From: Gilliamella sp. wkB308
GTDB taxonomy: Bacteria; Pseudomonadota; Gammaproteobacteria; Enterobacterales; Orbaceae
Reading direction: 5' to 3'
DNA: 37,937 nucleotides
Assembly (NCBI RefSeq): GCF_001690185.1
Contig: NZ_LZGN01000005.1
Location: 1-37,937 of the forward strand
The notes below the pieces were generated by a model that was not told where the DNA came from, ran no database searches, and saw only the letters and a program-made list of their open reading frames with translations. Below, piece by piece: positions 27,719-36,775 of the stretch. Every line of letters begins with the position of its first letter. Position 1 is the stretch's first letter. The position numbers were made by a program, and so were the translations under genes.

Positions 27719-29527
27719 TTAAGCTGTTAAGTATTGTGCCATACTCACTAAGTTAAATACCCATTTAGGATAGACTCCGCAAATTATGATAAGTAATGCA
27801 GAAAGGGTAATGAGTAGCTCACTCACTCCGATTTTATGCCATTTAAAACTAATTACTGAATTATTGATAAATTGATCATCTCGACAAGTTGGTTTGATAT
27901 AAAGGTTGATCACTAAGCGAGCATAAAAATATAAACCAAGCGCGCTACCGACTACAACCGCTGCCATTAACCACCATAGTTCAGCGGTGACGCCTAATAG
28001 AACTAATAAAAATCGACTGATAAAACCGAGAGTTAAAGGTGCGCCAGCTAATGAAAGCAAGCCTATTCCCATAGATAATGCAAGGATAGGGCGTCGCCAA
28101 AATAATCCCGACAAATCTAGCTCATTTTCATGATCATGAAGCTCATTTGAGTGAGATTCCAAACTAATTACACCTAGAACAGTGATATTTGCAAGAATAT
28201 AACCTATTAGATAAACACCGATTGTTTCTAAGGCTAAAACTTGATATTGAACAGCAATTAACGCTATTAATAAATAACCAAAATGTGCAATTGAGGAATA
28301 TGCAAGAAGACGTTTTAAATTACTTTGCATAAAAGCAAATAAATTACCCCATAAAATAGAACAAAATGCCATCACAATTAAAATAATTCGGATGGTTTCG
28401 TTGTTTACAATAGGAGCTAATAAAAATAGTCTTGCGATAGCACAAAATATCGCAACTTTCCCCACTGTTGATAAAAGTAATGCGACAACAGTTGGCGCAC
28501 CTTGATATACATCGGGTAACCAAAGTTGGAAAGGAACAAGTGATAATTTAAAACCCACACCTACAAGCATTAAACACACCCCCATTAATAACAGTGTGCT
28601 TGGGTAGGTCATGGTGGATAACTGATAACTTAAACCACTAAACGTTAATTCACCGGTGGATGCATAATAAAAAACAATTCCCATTAGCAAAAATGCACTT
28701 GCAACGGCAGATAGAATCATATATTTAATTGCTGCTTCAAGAGAGTGTGTTTGAATATATTGATATCCTATTAATCCCACAAAAGGAATGGAAAGTAACT
28801 CGATACCAATAAAGAAAGCAATTAAATGGCTGGCATAAACTAAGGTCACTCCACCTAATGCCATGAAAAGTAATATTATATAAAACAATCCGTGTGACTT
28901 TTGTTCTTGCTTAAACCAACGATATGCTAAGCAACTGACGATAATTGAAATTAATAAAATCAAACTTGTATAAAGCAAACCATAGCCATCACAGGTGAAA
29001 AGTACTGTAATTTCTTGGGAGTTCCAATTATTTACATTATGCGGTTGTTGAACATCTGAATGAGGGGCATTTTTGATTTGGTTCTCCGCAATGTCTGTAT
29101 TTTTCGGTGTTTTATCTGTTATAGTCTGTTCTGAATTGGATTCGTCTAACTGAGTTTGGATGGCATGATCCGCTGATTCTTCGCCTGTTCCATTATTATT
29201 GTCAGTCGGTGCTTCTGTCTGATTAGCTTGTTTGTCTGGTTGAGTGGGTGCAGCATCCACTGCTAACAATTTTGCATTCTGAAAATCAGGAGAAGTCAGT
29301 GGTAAAGAAGAGATAAATATTTGCATATTATCACTACTGATATCTGAGATTTTCTGATCATTGGCTGAAATTTTATATCCCATGACAGATGCGCAAATTA
29401 ATGCGAGCATTAAACCACATAAAGATAAAATAGCGCAGCATTTTGTACTCACTTTTAAACGAAACAATGCAAACATTAGCGCAATAATAGTAAGACTTAA
29501 TATATAAATAGGTGATAAAGCTATCAT
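27719..29527 (-). CDS. nuoN: NuoN-like complex I antiporter subunit with a large insertion
   Basis: A 602-residue NuoN homologue, about 115 longer than E. coli NuoN. The extra length is a hydrophilic D/E/N/Q/T-rich segment at about residues 52-172, between the second and third membrane helices. From there on it aligns with NuoN at a constant offset of about 110. Key residues retained are E243 (E133), K268 (K158), K327 (K217), K357 (K247) and H415 (H305). K395 is R505 and H224 is Q334 (E. coli numbers from memory). It is the last gene of nuoJKLMN, 6 bases after nuoM. Unlike its four partners it has kept most proton-path residues. Function without the redox arm is unknown. Confidence 0.88.
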   Translation of the reverse strand: MIALSPIYILSLTIIALMFALFRLKVSTKCCAILSLCGLMLALICASVMGYKISANDQKISDISSDNMQIFISSLPLTSPDFQNAKLLAVDAAPTQPDKQANQTEAPTDNNNGTGEESADHAIQTQLDESNSEQTITDKTPKNTDIAENQIKNAPHSDVQQPHNVNNWNSQEITVLFTCDGYGLLYTSLILLISIIVSCLAYRWFKQEQKSHGLFYIILLFMALGGVTLVYASHLIAFFIGIELLSIPFVGLIGYQYIQTHSLEAAIKYMILSAVASAFLLMGIVFYYASTGELTFSGLSYQLSTMTYPSTLLLMGVCLMLVGVGFKLSLVPFQLWLPDVYQGAPTVVALLLSTVGKVAIFCAIARLFLLAPIVNNETIRIILIVMAFCSILWGNLFAFMQSNLKRLLAYSSIAHFGYLLIALIAVQYQVLALETIGVYLIGYILANITVLGVISLESHSNELHDHENELDLSGLFWRRPILALSMGIGLLSLAGAPLTLGFISRFLLVLLGVTAELWWLMAAVVVGSALGLYFYARLVINLYIKPTCRDDQFINNSVISFKWHKIGVSELLITLSALLIIICGVYPKWVFNLVSMAQYLTA

Positions 29528-29533
29528 ATCTTA

Positions 29534-31093
29534 TTACTCTCCCATGCGCTCTGTTGTTATATAGTGTTGAGTTTGATTCATGACAGAATATGACATATCT
29601 AAAATGATTTTAGGATATAATCCGATAAAAACAAGAACAGCCAATAAACTACTTAACAATAAAAGCTCTTTGATATTAAGAAAACACTTTTTCATGGTTT
29701 CATTATTATCGTGACCGCCATGAAAAATAGGTTGCATTCGAATAATGAATGAAATAGATAGCATAAGTAAACCTAATGCTAATAAAATTGTAGAATAAGA
29801 AAACGTTGTGAAACTTCCAAGTAACATCAGATAATTTCCTATAAAGTTAGCTGTGCCAGGTATACCCAATACGGCCAATATGAAAAATAACGTAAACGAT
29901 GATAAATATTTGACTCGCTCTTTCAATCCAGTAAATTGACTGATGTTACGTGTTGAATAACATTCAACTAATAAACCACTAATCATGAACATACCGACAA
30001 TCGCTAAGTTAATTGCAATAATTTGTATGACTACTCCTTGGTAGGCGATTAATGAACCACTATAAATGATAGCGGTCACAAAGCCCATCAATGCAATATG
30101 AACATAAGCAATTAATTTTTTAATATCCGTCTGATTAAATGCAAGTAGTGCAGAATAAAAAACGGTGATCAATGCAAGTATTAAAATTAAAGGTACAATT
30201 GTTGCAGAAGCATTAGGGAATAATGGTATGACAAAACGCAATAACCCAAAAGTGGCAGTACTAAGCAATAAACCACTAATCATCATTGAGCCGGTTGTTG
30301 ACGATTCGATATGAGCTTCAATAAACCAATTATGGAATGGAACAAAAGGAATACGCACAATAAAGGCAGCCATGAATCCAAGCATTAATAAATATTCTGT
30401 TTTACTTGATATAGGCGTTTTAGTTAGGATTTGATAATCAAAAGTCCAATGACCCGTTAAATTCCAATTAATGAGAGCTAATGAAACAATCGAGATTAAC
30501 ATTAACAAACTACTGATTTGAGTATAAATAAGAAATTTACTCGCACCATTAAAGCGTAATTGAGAATTGGAGTCTCGTCTTCCCCATAAAGAGATTAAAA
30601 AATAGATAGGAATCGCAACCGCTTCCCAATAAAAGAATAACAAAAAGAGATCGGTAACTGTAAATAACATCATGACAGCTGATGTCATAGCTAAAATACA
30701 CAGATAGTATAATCCAGTATTATTAATGCTTTCTTTGCTTGAATAGGCGATAGTGAATAAAACAATAATGAGTGTTGAAGTAATAACAATGATTGATAGC
30801 CCATCTAAAATTAAGTGAAAACGAATACCTAATAACGGAATCCATTCAAAGTTGACTTCTTCGACCCAACTATTTCCTTGATCCATAATAGCTTGCGCAT
30901 CCAGCCAAAAGTTGATTACCAATATTAGCGAGATGATTATCGTCATGAATGCGATACAAATTGGTAGTTTATTCCAACGTGATTGCGCATCAACAGATGC
31001 GACCATTCGTTGTAAAAAAAGATGACATAACCAACCAATAAATCCACCTGTCACAGGTAAGAAAATAAGCCATAACAACATGAAAGATTTCAC
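29534..31093 (-). CDS. nuoM: NuoM-like complex I antiporter subunit, key residues replaced
   Basis: A 519-residue protein with about 14 membrane helices, aligned to E. coli NuoM at a constant offset of 13. The helix 5 glutamate is kept (E157 for E144, FFYWEAVAIPIYFL). Other conserved residues of the proton path are changed: K234 to R247, K265 to S278 (GLLLSTATFG), H322 to L335, H348 to I361, and E407 to N420 (NFIGNYLML). The fold and length are otherwise normal and the reading frame is intact. It therefore probably does not pump protons as in complex I. It sits between nuoL (5 bases) and nuoN (6 bases). Whether it is a relic or has a new role is open. Confidence 0.9.
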   Translation of the reverse strand: MKSFMLLWLIFLPVTGGFIGWLCHLFLQRMVASVDAQSRWNKLPICIAFMTIIISLILVINFWLDAQAIMDQGNSWVEEVNFEWIPLLGIRFHLILDGLSIIVITSTLIIVLFTIAYSSKESINNTGLYYLCILAMTSAVMMLFTVTDLFLLFFYWEAVAIPIYFLISLWGRRDSNSQLRFNGASKFLIYTQISSLLMLISIVSLALINWNLTGHWTFDYQILTKTPISSKTEYLLMLGFMAAFIVRIPFVPFHNWFIEAHIESSTTGSMMISGLLLSTATFGLLRFVIPLFPNASATIVPLILILALITVFYSALLAFNQTDIKKLIAYVHIALMGFVTAIIYSGSLIAYQGVVIQIIAINLAIVGMFMISGLLVECYSTRNISQFTGLKERVKYLSSFTLFFILAVLGIPGTANFIGNYLMLLGSFTTFSYSTILLALGLLMLSISFIIRMQPIFHGGHDNNETMKKCFLNIKELLLLSSLLAVLVFIGLYPKIILDMSYSVMNQTQHYITTERMGE

Positions 31094-31098
31094 CTTTA

Positions 31099-32946
31099 TT
31101 AAATAAACACAAGTAACATTAATATAATAATACTACCCATTACAATTGAAACCATATACCATCTGAGATGTCCATTTTCGAAGCCGACAATATATGAATT
31201 GATTTTTTTTATACCCAGCATAACCCAATTATCCCAAGTTGCTAATGGATCCTTTTTCAACTTACTGGTTAAAAAGATGAAAGGCTTAACAAAAACAGTA
31301 TTGAGTAAATAATCAAATCGCCATTCTGCTTTACACAGTCGTGTAAAAAACTTCACTATTGGCGTGTTTAACACTTCCTTCACTTCGCTATTAGGATAAG
31401 CAAATAGTGTATAAGCGATGATAATACTAAGTAACGTTACCGCAGCAAATAGAAGCTGGAATGACAATTTTACATTAGTATCTAATGCAGCAATTGGAAT
31501 TATTCCTTTTATGGGTAACGGAAAATAGATAACTAATGATGAGGTAAATATTAACAATAAGAAAATAGGACAATAACTCATCCAATTCGTCTTGGCAAAT
31601 TGATTGATTTTAGGTTTATGATAAAACACCATAAAGATTAAACGTAAAATACTCACACTCGAGAGCAAAATACCTAATAAACCAATGGTTCCATTCATCA
31701 GATTATCTTGAGCCATTAATCCCCAAATAATGTCCCCTTTAATGTAAAAGGCAGCTGAAATCCATGGCATTGCACTAAGCGATAACAGAATGACTAAAAA
31801 AATGATAAATAAAATAGGGAATTTTTTATATAAACCGCCAATTTTACTAATATCACGCTCTCCTTGGCATTTCTTAATAAGTATTGCAGAAGCTAATATG
31901 AGTAACGTACTTGTCATTGTATAATTGATTAAACAATTAAGTGATAAACTCCAATGTTGAGTTGAAAATGAATAAAATAGATAGCTAATTTGTGCCAGGT
32001 TTATGAAAGTGACTATACGTTTAATATCGTATTGTACAAGAGCAATAGAACTTGCAAATAAAACTGTTAGCGATGAAATTATTGTCATGATAGAAAGTAC
32101 ATCGCTAGACATCATAAACAAATTACTGAGTCTTAAAATTAAATAAACACCCGCTAAGATTACCGTTGAACTTTGCATTAATGCCATTGCCGGCATGGGG
32201 GCTAAGGTACTTTCAGTAAACCATGATTGCATTGGAAACAGCGCTGATTTACTCATTGCACCAAGTAATAGCATTAATGTTATCCAATAGATGATATCTG
32301 AATCGATGGCTAAATTAGCATGTGCGAGAGTCAATATATTACGAATATCTAACGTATGAAGCGTTTGATAAATTAAAAACACACCAATGAGTAAAAAAAC
32401 ATCGGTCAAATGCATGATCACAAACGCTTTAACAGCTGCAAAACCATTACGGATTTGTTTATAGTAAATGCCAATAAGTAAGTAAATACTTAATGTAACA
32501 CCTTCCCAACCAATTAGCATGACTAACAGATTATCGACTAAAATAATTGTTAACATACTGGCTATTAACAAATTGCTATAAGCATAAAAAGTATAAATAT
32601 CTTTTTGAGATGTTAAATAATACGCAGCAAAAAAATAGATAAGCATGCCCAAAAAAGCAATTAACACAAGAAAAGTTAATGACAAACCATCTAAGGTTAA
32701 AGTAATAGGAACAACAAAATCCCCTATAGAAAACCAATTCCATAATGGTCTGCTATAAATTAATGACATATCAGGGACTGAGTTAGTAACAAAATCAATA
32801 CAAGAAAATACGGTAATTAATACTACAATCAGCATAGTACTAATGCCGATAATGATGATATTAATTGATCGTATTTGTCTTCCTAAGCTAACAAGGGCTA
32901 AAAAAGAAAGCAAAGGAACAATGATAGTTAAATAGAGTAAATTCAT
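31099..32946 (-). CDS. nuoL: NuoL-like complex I antiporter subunit, key residues replaced
   Basis: A 615-residue membrane protein of normal NuoL length, including the C-terminal lateral helix region and the final helix (ENGHLRWYMVS). It aligns to E. coli NuoL at a constant offset of 4. Kept: E148 (E144), D182 (D178), K233 (K229) and K403 (K399). Changed: H254 to Q258, H334 to C338, H338 to Y342 and K342 to S346, so the otherwise near-universal HAFFKALLFL motif reads NYTMTSTLLI. The nuoK stop and nuoL start overlap by four bases (ATGA), a coupled arrangement. The central proton-transfer lysine is lost, so it is unlikely to work as a standard proton pump subunit. Confidence 0.9.
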   Translation of the reverse strand: MNLLYLTIIVPLLSFLALVSLGRQIRSINIIIIGISTMLIVVLITVFSCIDFVTNSVPDMSLIYSRPLWNWFSIGDFVVPITLTLDGLSLTFLVLIAFLGMLIYFFAAYYLTSQKDIYTFYAYSNLLIASMLTIILVDNLLVMLIGWEGVTLSIYLLIGIYYKQIRNGFAAVKAFVIMHLTDVFLLIGVFLIYQTLHTLDIRNILTLAHANLAIDSDIIYWITLMLLLGAMSKSALFPMQSWFTESTLAPMPAMALMQSSTVILAGVYLILRLSNLFMMSSDVLSIMTIISSLTVLFASSIALVQYDIKRIVTFINLAQISYLFYSFSTQHWSLSLNCLINYTMTSTLLILASAILIKKCQGERDISKIGGLYKKFPILFIIFLVILLSLSAMPWISAAFYIKGDIIWGLMAQDNLMNGTIGLLGILLSSVSILRLIFMVFYHKPKINQFAKTNWMSYCPIFLLLIFTSSLVIYFPLPIKGIIPIAALDTNVKLSFQLLFAAVTLLSIIIAYTLFAYPNSEVKEVLNTPIVKFFTRLCKAEWRFDYLLNTVFVKPFIFLTSKLKKDPLATWDNWVMLGIKKINSYIVGFENGHLRWYMVSIVMGSIIILMLLVFI

Positions 32947-33245
32947 CCTTTCATTTCGCTTAATGAGTCAATATTAAAAATTTTCTTTCGGTAAACTAGC
33001 TTTCTAAAAAGGGCAAGTCCAACACACACTTCGGCAAGTACCACAACAATCGCTAAAATAGCCAGTACTTGCCCATCTGTATGTTGCCAGTGGCTACTTG
33101 CTGCAATTAAAGCAATAATGGCTCCGTTGTTCATTATGATTAGGCTAAGGAGCAAAAAATAGAGATTGCGCCGAATCATCACGCCTAGTAAACCAAGGAC
33201 AAATAAGATTGAAGCTAAAATAAGGCTATGCATTAATGGAATCAT
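32943..33245 (-). CDS. nuoK: NuoK-like subunit with E36 replaced by Ile
   Basis: A 100-residue three-helix protein of exactly E. coli NuoK length, starting MIPLMHSLILASILFVLG and ending NIDSLSEMKG. I start it at 33245, one base after the nuoJ stop; the open frame extends 18 codons further upstream but inside nuoJ. The essential glutamate E36 of complex I (GLEIMIN) is isoleucine here (SLIIMNN), while E72 is kept (VLAEVCVGL). Isoleucine at this place also recalls the NuoK homologue MrpC of Mrp antiporters. The gene overlaps nuoL by four bases. Confidence 0.9.
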   Translation of the reverse strand: MIPLMHSLILASILFVLGLLGVMIRRNLYFLLLSLIIMNNGAIIALIAASSHWQHTDGQVLAILAIVVVLAEVCVGLALFRKLVYRKKIFNIDSLSEMKG

Positions 33246-33246
33246 A

Positions 33247-33750
33247 TTAGCTCTCCGACGACAAACGATGCATAAAATGATAAGCAATGACCGCTGCACC
33301 TAACAATAAAAATATTCCCAATTCTGCCATTAAAATATAAGCATGTATTGAAATTTCATGGGTTAATTCATGTGGCTCTTTTAGTTGTGAATAGTCAGTG
33401 CTTACTACTCCATAAATAAGGATGACCAGTAAAACAAAAGCTAACATTAGCGGAACTAACCATATTTTAGGGCTAATACCTCGTTTATCATTTTCTACAT
33501 TGTCTTTACGAATTTTAAGTATACTTGCAATGGATAAAAAAAGCGTTACTGTTCCGCCAATAAAGAACACGATATAAAGCACAGCTGATAAATAAGTATT
33601 AAGTAGAATCAATATCAACGCTGAAGCAAAAAGCGAAACAATCAGGTACAAAATAGCTTTATCTATTTGTAAGCAACTAATCACTTTCATGCTAGCAAAA
33701 ATAGCTATAATCGACGCAATATAAAACACAGCGATCATTAAATAATCCAA
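33247..33750 (-). CDS. nuoJ: NuoJ-like subunit, divergent; first gene of an orphan nuoJKLMN operon
   Basis: A 167-residue membrane protein with five predicted helices, slightly shorter than E. coli NuoJ (184). The N-terminal IASIIAIFASMKVIS and LYLIVSLFASAL parts align, but the hallmark third helix ALEIIVYAGAIMVLF is VLYIVFFIGGTVTLF. This changes E55 to Y59 and Y59 to F63, the latter lying at the pi-bulge that controls coupling in complex I. It should be preceded by nuoI in a normal operon. Instead the next gene upstream is the divergent ppc, 343 bases away. It is identified mostly by its place in front of nuoK, with supporting sequence similarity. Confidence 0.82.
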   Translation of the reverse strand: MDYLMIAVFYIASIIAIFASMKVISCLQIDKAILYLIVSLFASALILILLNTYLSAVLYIVFFIGGTVTLFLSIASILKIRKDNVENDKRGISPKIWLVPLMLAFVLLVILIYGVVSTDYSQLKEPHELTHEISIHAYILMAELGIFLLLGAAVIAYHFMHRLSSES

Positions 33751-34093
33751 TATCTATTCTCAATATCATTAGTATATACCCAAATTAAAGCAAGATACAG
33801 ATTACAGGCGAGCTATTCATTGAAAAACAGTGATTTAATAAAAAATAGAATGTTATTTTTTAATATTAGCTAAGAATTTAAAGATAAGTGCATTATATTT
33901 TCAATATAATTAAAACAAAAAAAAAATTAAAAACCATAAAATTTTATTATTTAAATTCAATTAAGCATTGATATAAAGTATATAACTTAAGCAAATTAAC
34001 CATTATTTATACTTATTTCTTTAAATTGTGAACATGCCCTTACAGCTTAAAGTTGCTTAATCATAAATTTTAAATACATAAAATGAGATCAAA
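33751..34093. other. Divergent promoter region between nuoJ and ppc (343 bases)
   Basis: Very AT-rich, with A-tracts around 33914-33930. TATACT occurs as a possible -10 on the minus strand (33776-33771, for nuoJ) and on the plus strand (34008-34013, for ppc), without strong -35 elements. I see no remnant of nuoA-I coding sequence, operator or RNA gene. Confidence 0.45.
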
Positions 34094-36739
34094 ATGAACA
34101 GTGAATACTCCTCTATGCGAAGTAATGTTAATATGTTAGGTACCCTCCTTGGCGATGCAATAAAACGAGCGACTGGTAACGAAACTTTTGATTTAGTCGA
34201 AAAAATAAGGAAGCTATCAAAATCTGCTCAACAAGGAAATAAGCAATGTCATCAAGAGTTACTCAATGTAATAGAACATCTTAATGATGAAGATTTATTA
34301 CATGTTGCTCGAGCATTTAACCAGTTTCTAAACTTAGTGAATATTGCGGCAGAATATTATGGCATTTCGCCACACGGGGAAGCGGCAAGCAGCCCTAAAA
34401 AAATGACAGAACTATTTACCACCCTAAAAAAATTAAACTTTTCTGAGCAAACAATCACACAAGCCATTAACGATTTATCAATTGAATTAGTATTGACTGC
34501 TCACCCAACCGAAATTAATCGTCGTACAATGATTAATACCTATACTGCAATAAATAATTGTTTATCGCAATTAGATCATAATGATCTTGCTGATTACGAA
34601 ATTGAACGTATTATGCGCCGATTAAAGCAGCTAGTTTGTCAAGCTTGGTATACAGATGAAATACGCAAAAAACGGCCTACACCCCTTGATGAAGCTAAAT
34701 GGGGATTTTCAGTTATAGAAGACAGTTTATGGCAGGGTGTTCCACTTTTTTTACGGGAATTTAATGATCAACTCGTTGATGCGTTTAATCAACAACTATC
34801 TGTTGAACATGTTCCGATAAAATTTACCTCATGGATGGGGGGAGACCGTGATGGTAATCCTAATGTCACAGCAGATGTGACAGAAAAAGTCATGTTACAA
34901 GCTAAATTAAAAGCAATTGAATTATTTTTAGCAGATATTCAAATATTAGTGCGAGAGTTATCGATGACAGAGTGTAACCAATCTGTTATTGATCTGTTAG
35001 ATGAGCCAAATAAAACAGCATCAGAACCTTATCGAGCGGTGATGAAGCAACTGCGAGCCCGTTTAGTTAAAACTCACAGTTACATAGTATCAGTACTCAA
35101 TAATGAACAAGTCCTTGCTCCTGCTGATCTTTTGATTAAAAATAACCAACTATGGGATCCACTTTATATCTGTTACCAATCATTAATTGATAATGGGATG
35201 TCAACAATTGCCCACGGACCTTTACTTGATACATTACGTCGAATAAAAAGCTTTGGTTTACAGTTAGTCAAATTAGATATACGTCAAGATAGTTCTGTTC
35301 ATACTGAAGCGCTTGATGAACTAACGAAAGAACTTAATCTAGGAAGTTATGCGCAATGGTCTGAAGAAGAGAAACAAGCATTTTTATTAGCCGAACTTCA
35401 ATCTAATCGCCCATTATTACCCTATCATTGGCAACCTAGTCAAATAGTTAAAGAAGTATTTGACACTTGTCGTGTAATTAAAAAAGCTGGTGAAGAGTCG
35501 ATTGCTTCTTATGTTATCTCAATGGCAAAAGCACCTTCGGATATTTTAGCGGTATATTTGCTTTTAAAAATAGTCGATTGTGAAAAAAATATCCCTGTTG
35601 CACCGCTGTTTGAAACATTAGAAGATTTGAATAATGCGAAGACTGTCATGCAAAAATTATTGGATATTCCTTGGTATCGACAAAAAATCCAAGGTAAACA
35701 AATGGTCATGATAGGTTACTCGGATTCAGCTAAAGATGCAGGAACCCTTGCGGCATCATGGGCACAATACCGTTCACAAGAAGAATTAGTCACCTTATTT
35801 GAAAAATATAATATCAATCTTGTTTTATTTCATGGGCGAGGCGGTTCAATTGGGCGTGGTGGGGCGCCAGCACATGCGGCACTCCTTTCTCAGCCTCCCG
35901 GTTCATTAAAAGGGGGGCTTCGTGTCACTGAACAAGGTGAAATGATTCGGTTCAAACTTGGTTTACCGGAGGTCGCGCTCAGTAGCTTAATGTTATATGC
36001 TTCAGCAATACTTCAAGCAAATTTATTACCCCCTCCACAGCCGAAACAAGCATGGCGTAATATCATGGATGAAATGTCAGATATTTCATGTCAATGCTAT
36101 CGACGTTATGTTCGTGAAAAAGTAGAATTTGTCGATTATTTTAGAACGGTCACACCCGAAGCAGAATTAGGAAGATTACCACTTGGTTCAAGGCCTCAAA
36201 AACGGCGAACAGGTGGTGGAATAGAAAGTCTTAGAGCTATTCCATGGATCTTTGCTTGGACACAAAATCGCTTAATGGTACCTTCATGGCTTGGTGCTGG
36301 CTATGCCTTAAAAAAAGTGATTGAAGAGGGGAAAAAAGATCTGCTCAAAGACATGTATCACAACTGGCCTTTCTTTAATGCACGATTAGGAATGTTAGAA
36401 ATGGTATACGCTAAAGCTGCACCAAAGATTCATGAATACTATGAACAACGTTTAGTTGATTCTAGCATGTGGCCATTAGGAGAAGAGTTACGTAATTTAT
36501 TAACGGATGATATTAATACCGTTTTAACCATTACTGACGATGATAGTTTAATGGCCGATCTACCTTGGATTGCGCAATCTGTTGCATTACGTAATATTTA
36601 TATTGAACCGTTGAACTTATTACAAGCAGAATTATTAAATCGTTCTCGTCAACGTAATGATGAAGAAAATACGATAGTTGAACAAGGATTAATGATCACA
36701 ATATCAGGTATTGCTGCTGGAATGAGAAATTCTGGATAA
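34094..36739 (+). CDS. ppc: Phosphoenolpyruvate carboxylase
   Basis: An 881-residue enzyme that carboxylates PEP with bicarbonate to oxaloacetate, the main anaplerotic step. Family motifs are intact: the catalytic histidine H137 in [13 protein letters not shown], the glycine-rich [52 protein letters not shown] with the catalytic arginine loop, and the conserved C-terminus ending GMRNSG. Length matches E. coli Ppc (883). It is transcribed alone, divergent from nuoJKLMN, and ends at a bidirectional terminator. The bicarbonate requirement is of interest beside an orphan ion-transport-like operon, but no functional link is shown. Confidence 0.97.
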   Translation: MNSEYSSMRSNVNMLGTLLGDAIKRATGNETFDLVEKIRKLSKSAQQGNKQCHQELLNVIEHLNDEDLLHVARAFNQFLNLVNIAAEYYGISPHGEAASSPKKMTELFTTLKKLNFSEQTITQAINDLSIELVLTAHPTEINRRTMINTYTAINNCLSQLDHNDLADYEIERIMRRLKQLVCQAWYTDEIRKKRPTPLDEAKWGFSVIEDSLWQGVPLFLREFNDQLVDAFNQQLSVEHVPIKFTSWMGGDRDGNPNVTADVTEKVMLQAKLKAIELFLADIQILVRELSMTECNQSVIDLLDEPNKTASEPYRAVMKQLRARLVKTHSYIVSVLNNEQVLAPADLLIKNNQLWDPLYICYQSLIDNGMSTIAHGPLLDTLRRIKSFGLQLVKLDIRQDSSVHTEALDELTKELNLGSYAQWSEEEKQAFLLAELQSNRPLLPYHWQPSQIVKEVFDTCRVIKKAGEESIASYVISMAKAPSDILAVYLLLKIVDCEKNIPVAPLFETLEDLNNAKTVMQKLLDIPWYRQKIQGKQMVMIGYSDSAKDAGTLAASWAQYRSQEELVTLFEKYNINLVLFHGRGGSIGRGGAPAHAALLSQPPGSLKGGLRVTEQGEMIRFKLGLPEVALSSLMLYASAILQANLLPPPQPKQAWRNIMDEMSDISCQCYRRYVREKVEFVDYFRTVTPEAELGRLPLGSRPQKRRTGGGIESLRAIPWIFAWTQNRLMVPSWLGAGYALKKVIEEGKKDLLKDMYHNWPFFNARLGMLEMVYAKAAPKIHEYYEQRLVDSSMWPLGEELRNLLTDDINTVLTITDDDSLMADLPWIAQSVALRNIYIEPLNLLQAELLNRSRQRNDEENTIVEQGLMITISGIAAGMRNSG

Positions 36740-36751
36740 CTTAATAAAAGT

Positions 36752-36775
36752 AAAAAAGGGCAATCGCCCTTTTTT
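36752..36775. terminator. Bidirectional terminator shared by ppc and the Sel1-repeat gene
   Basis: AAAAAAGGGC at 36752-36761 pairs with GCCCTTTTTT at 36766-36775 around loop AATC. The T-run on one strand and A-run on the other allow termination of ppc and of the minus-strand Sel1 gene. The right arm overlaps the TAA stop of the latter (36774-36776). Confidence 0.9.

Noticed and set aside
27719-33750. The nuo cluster as a pseudogene remnant
   Set aside because: All five frames are full length and intact with coupled spacing. Residue losses are confined to functional sites instead of frameshifts or stops, so decay is not the simplest reading, though it cannot be excluded.
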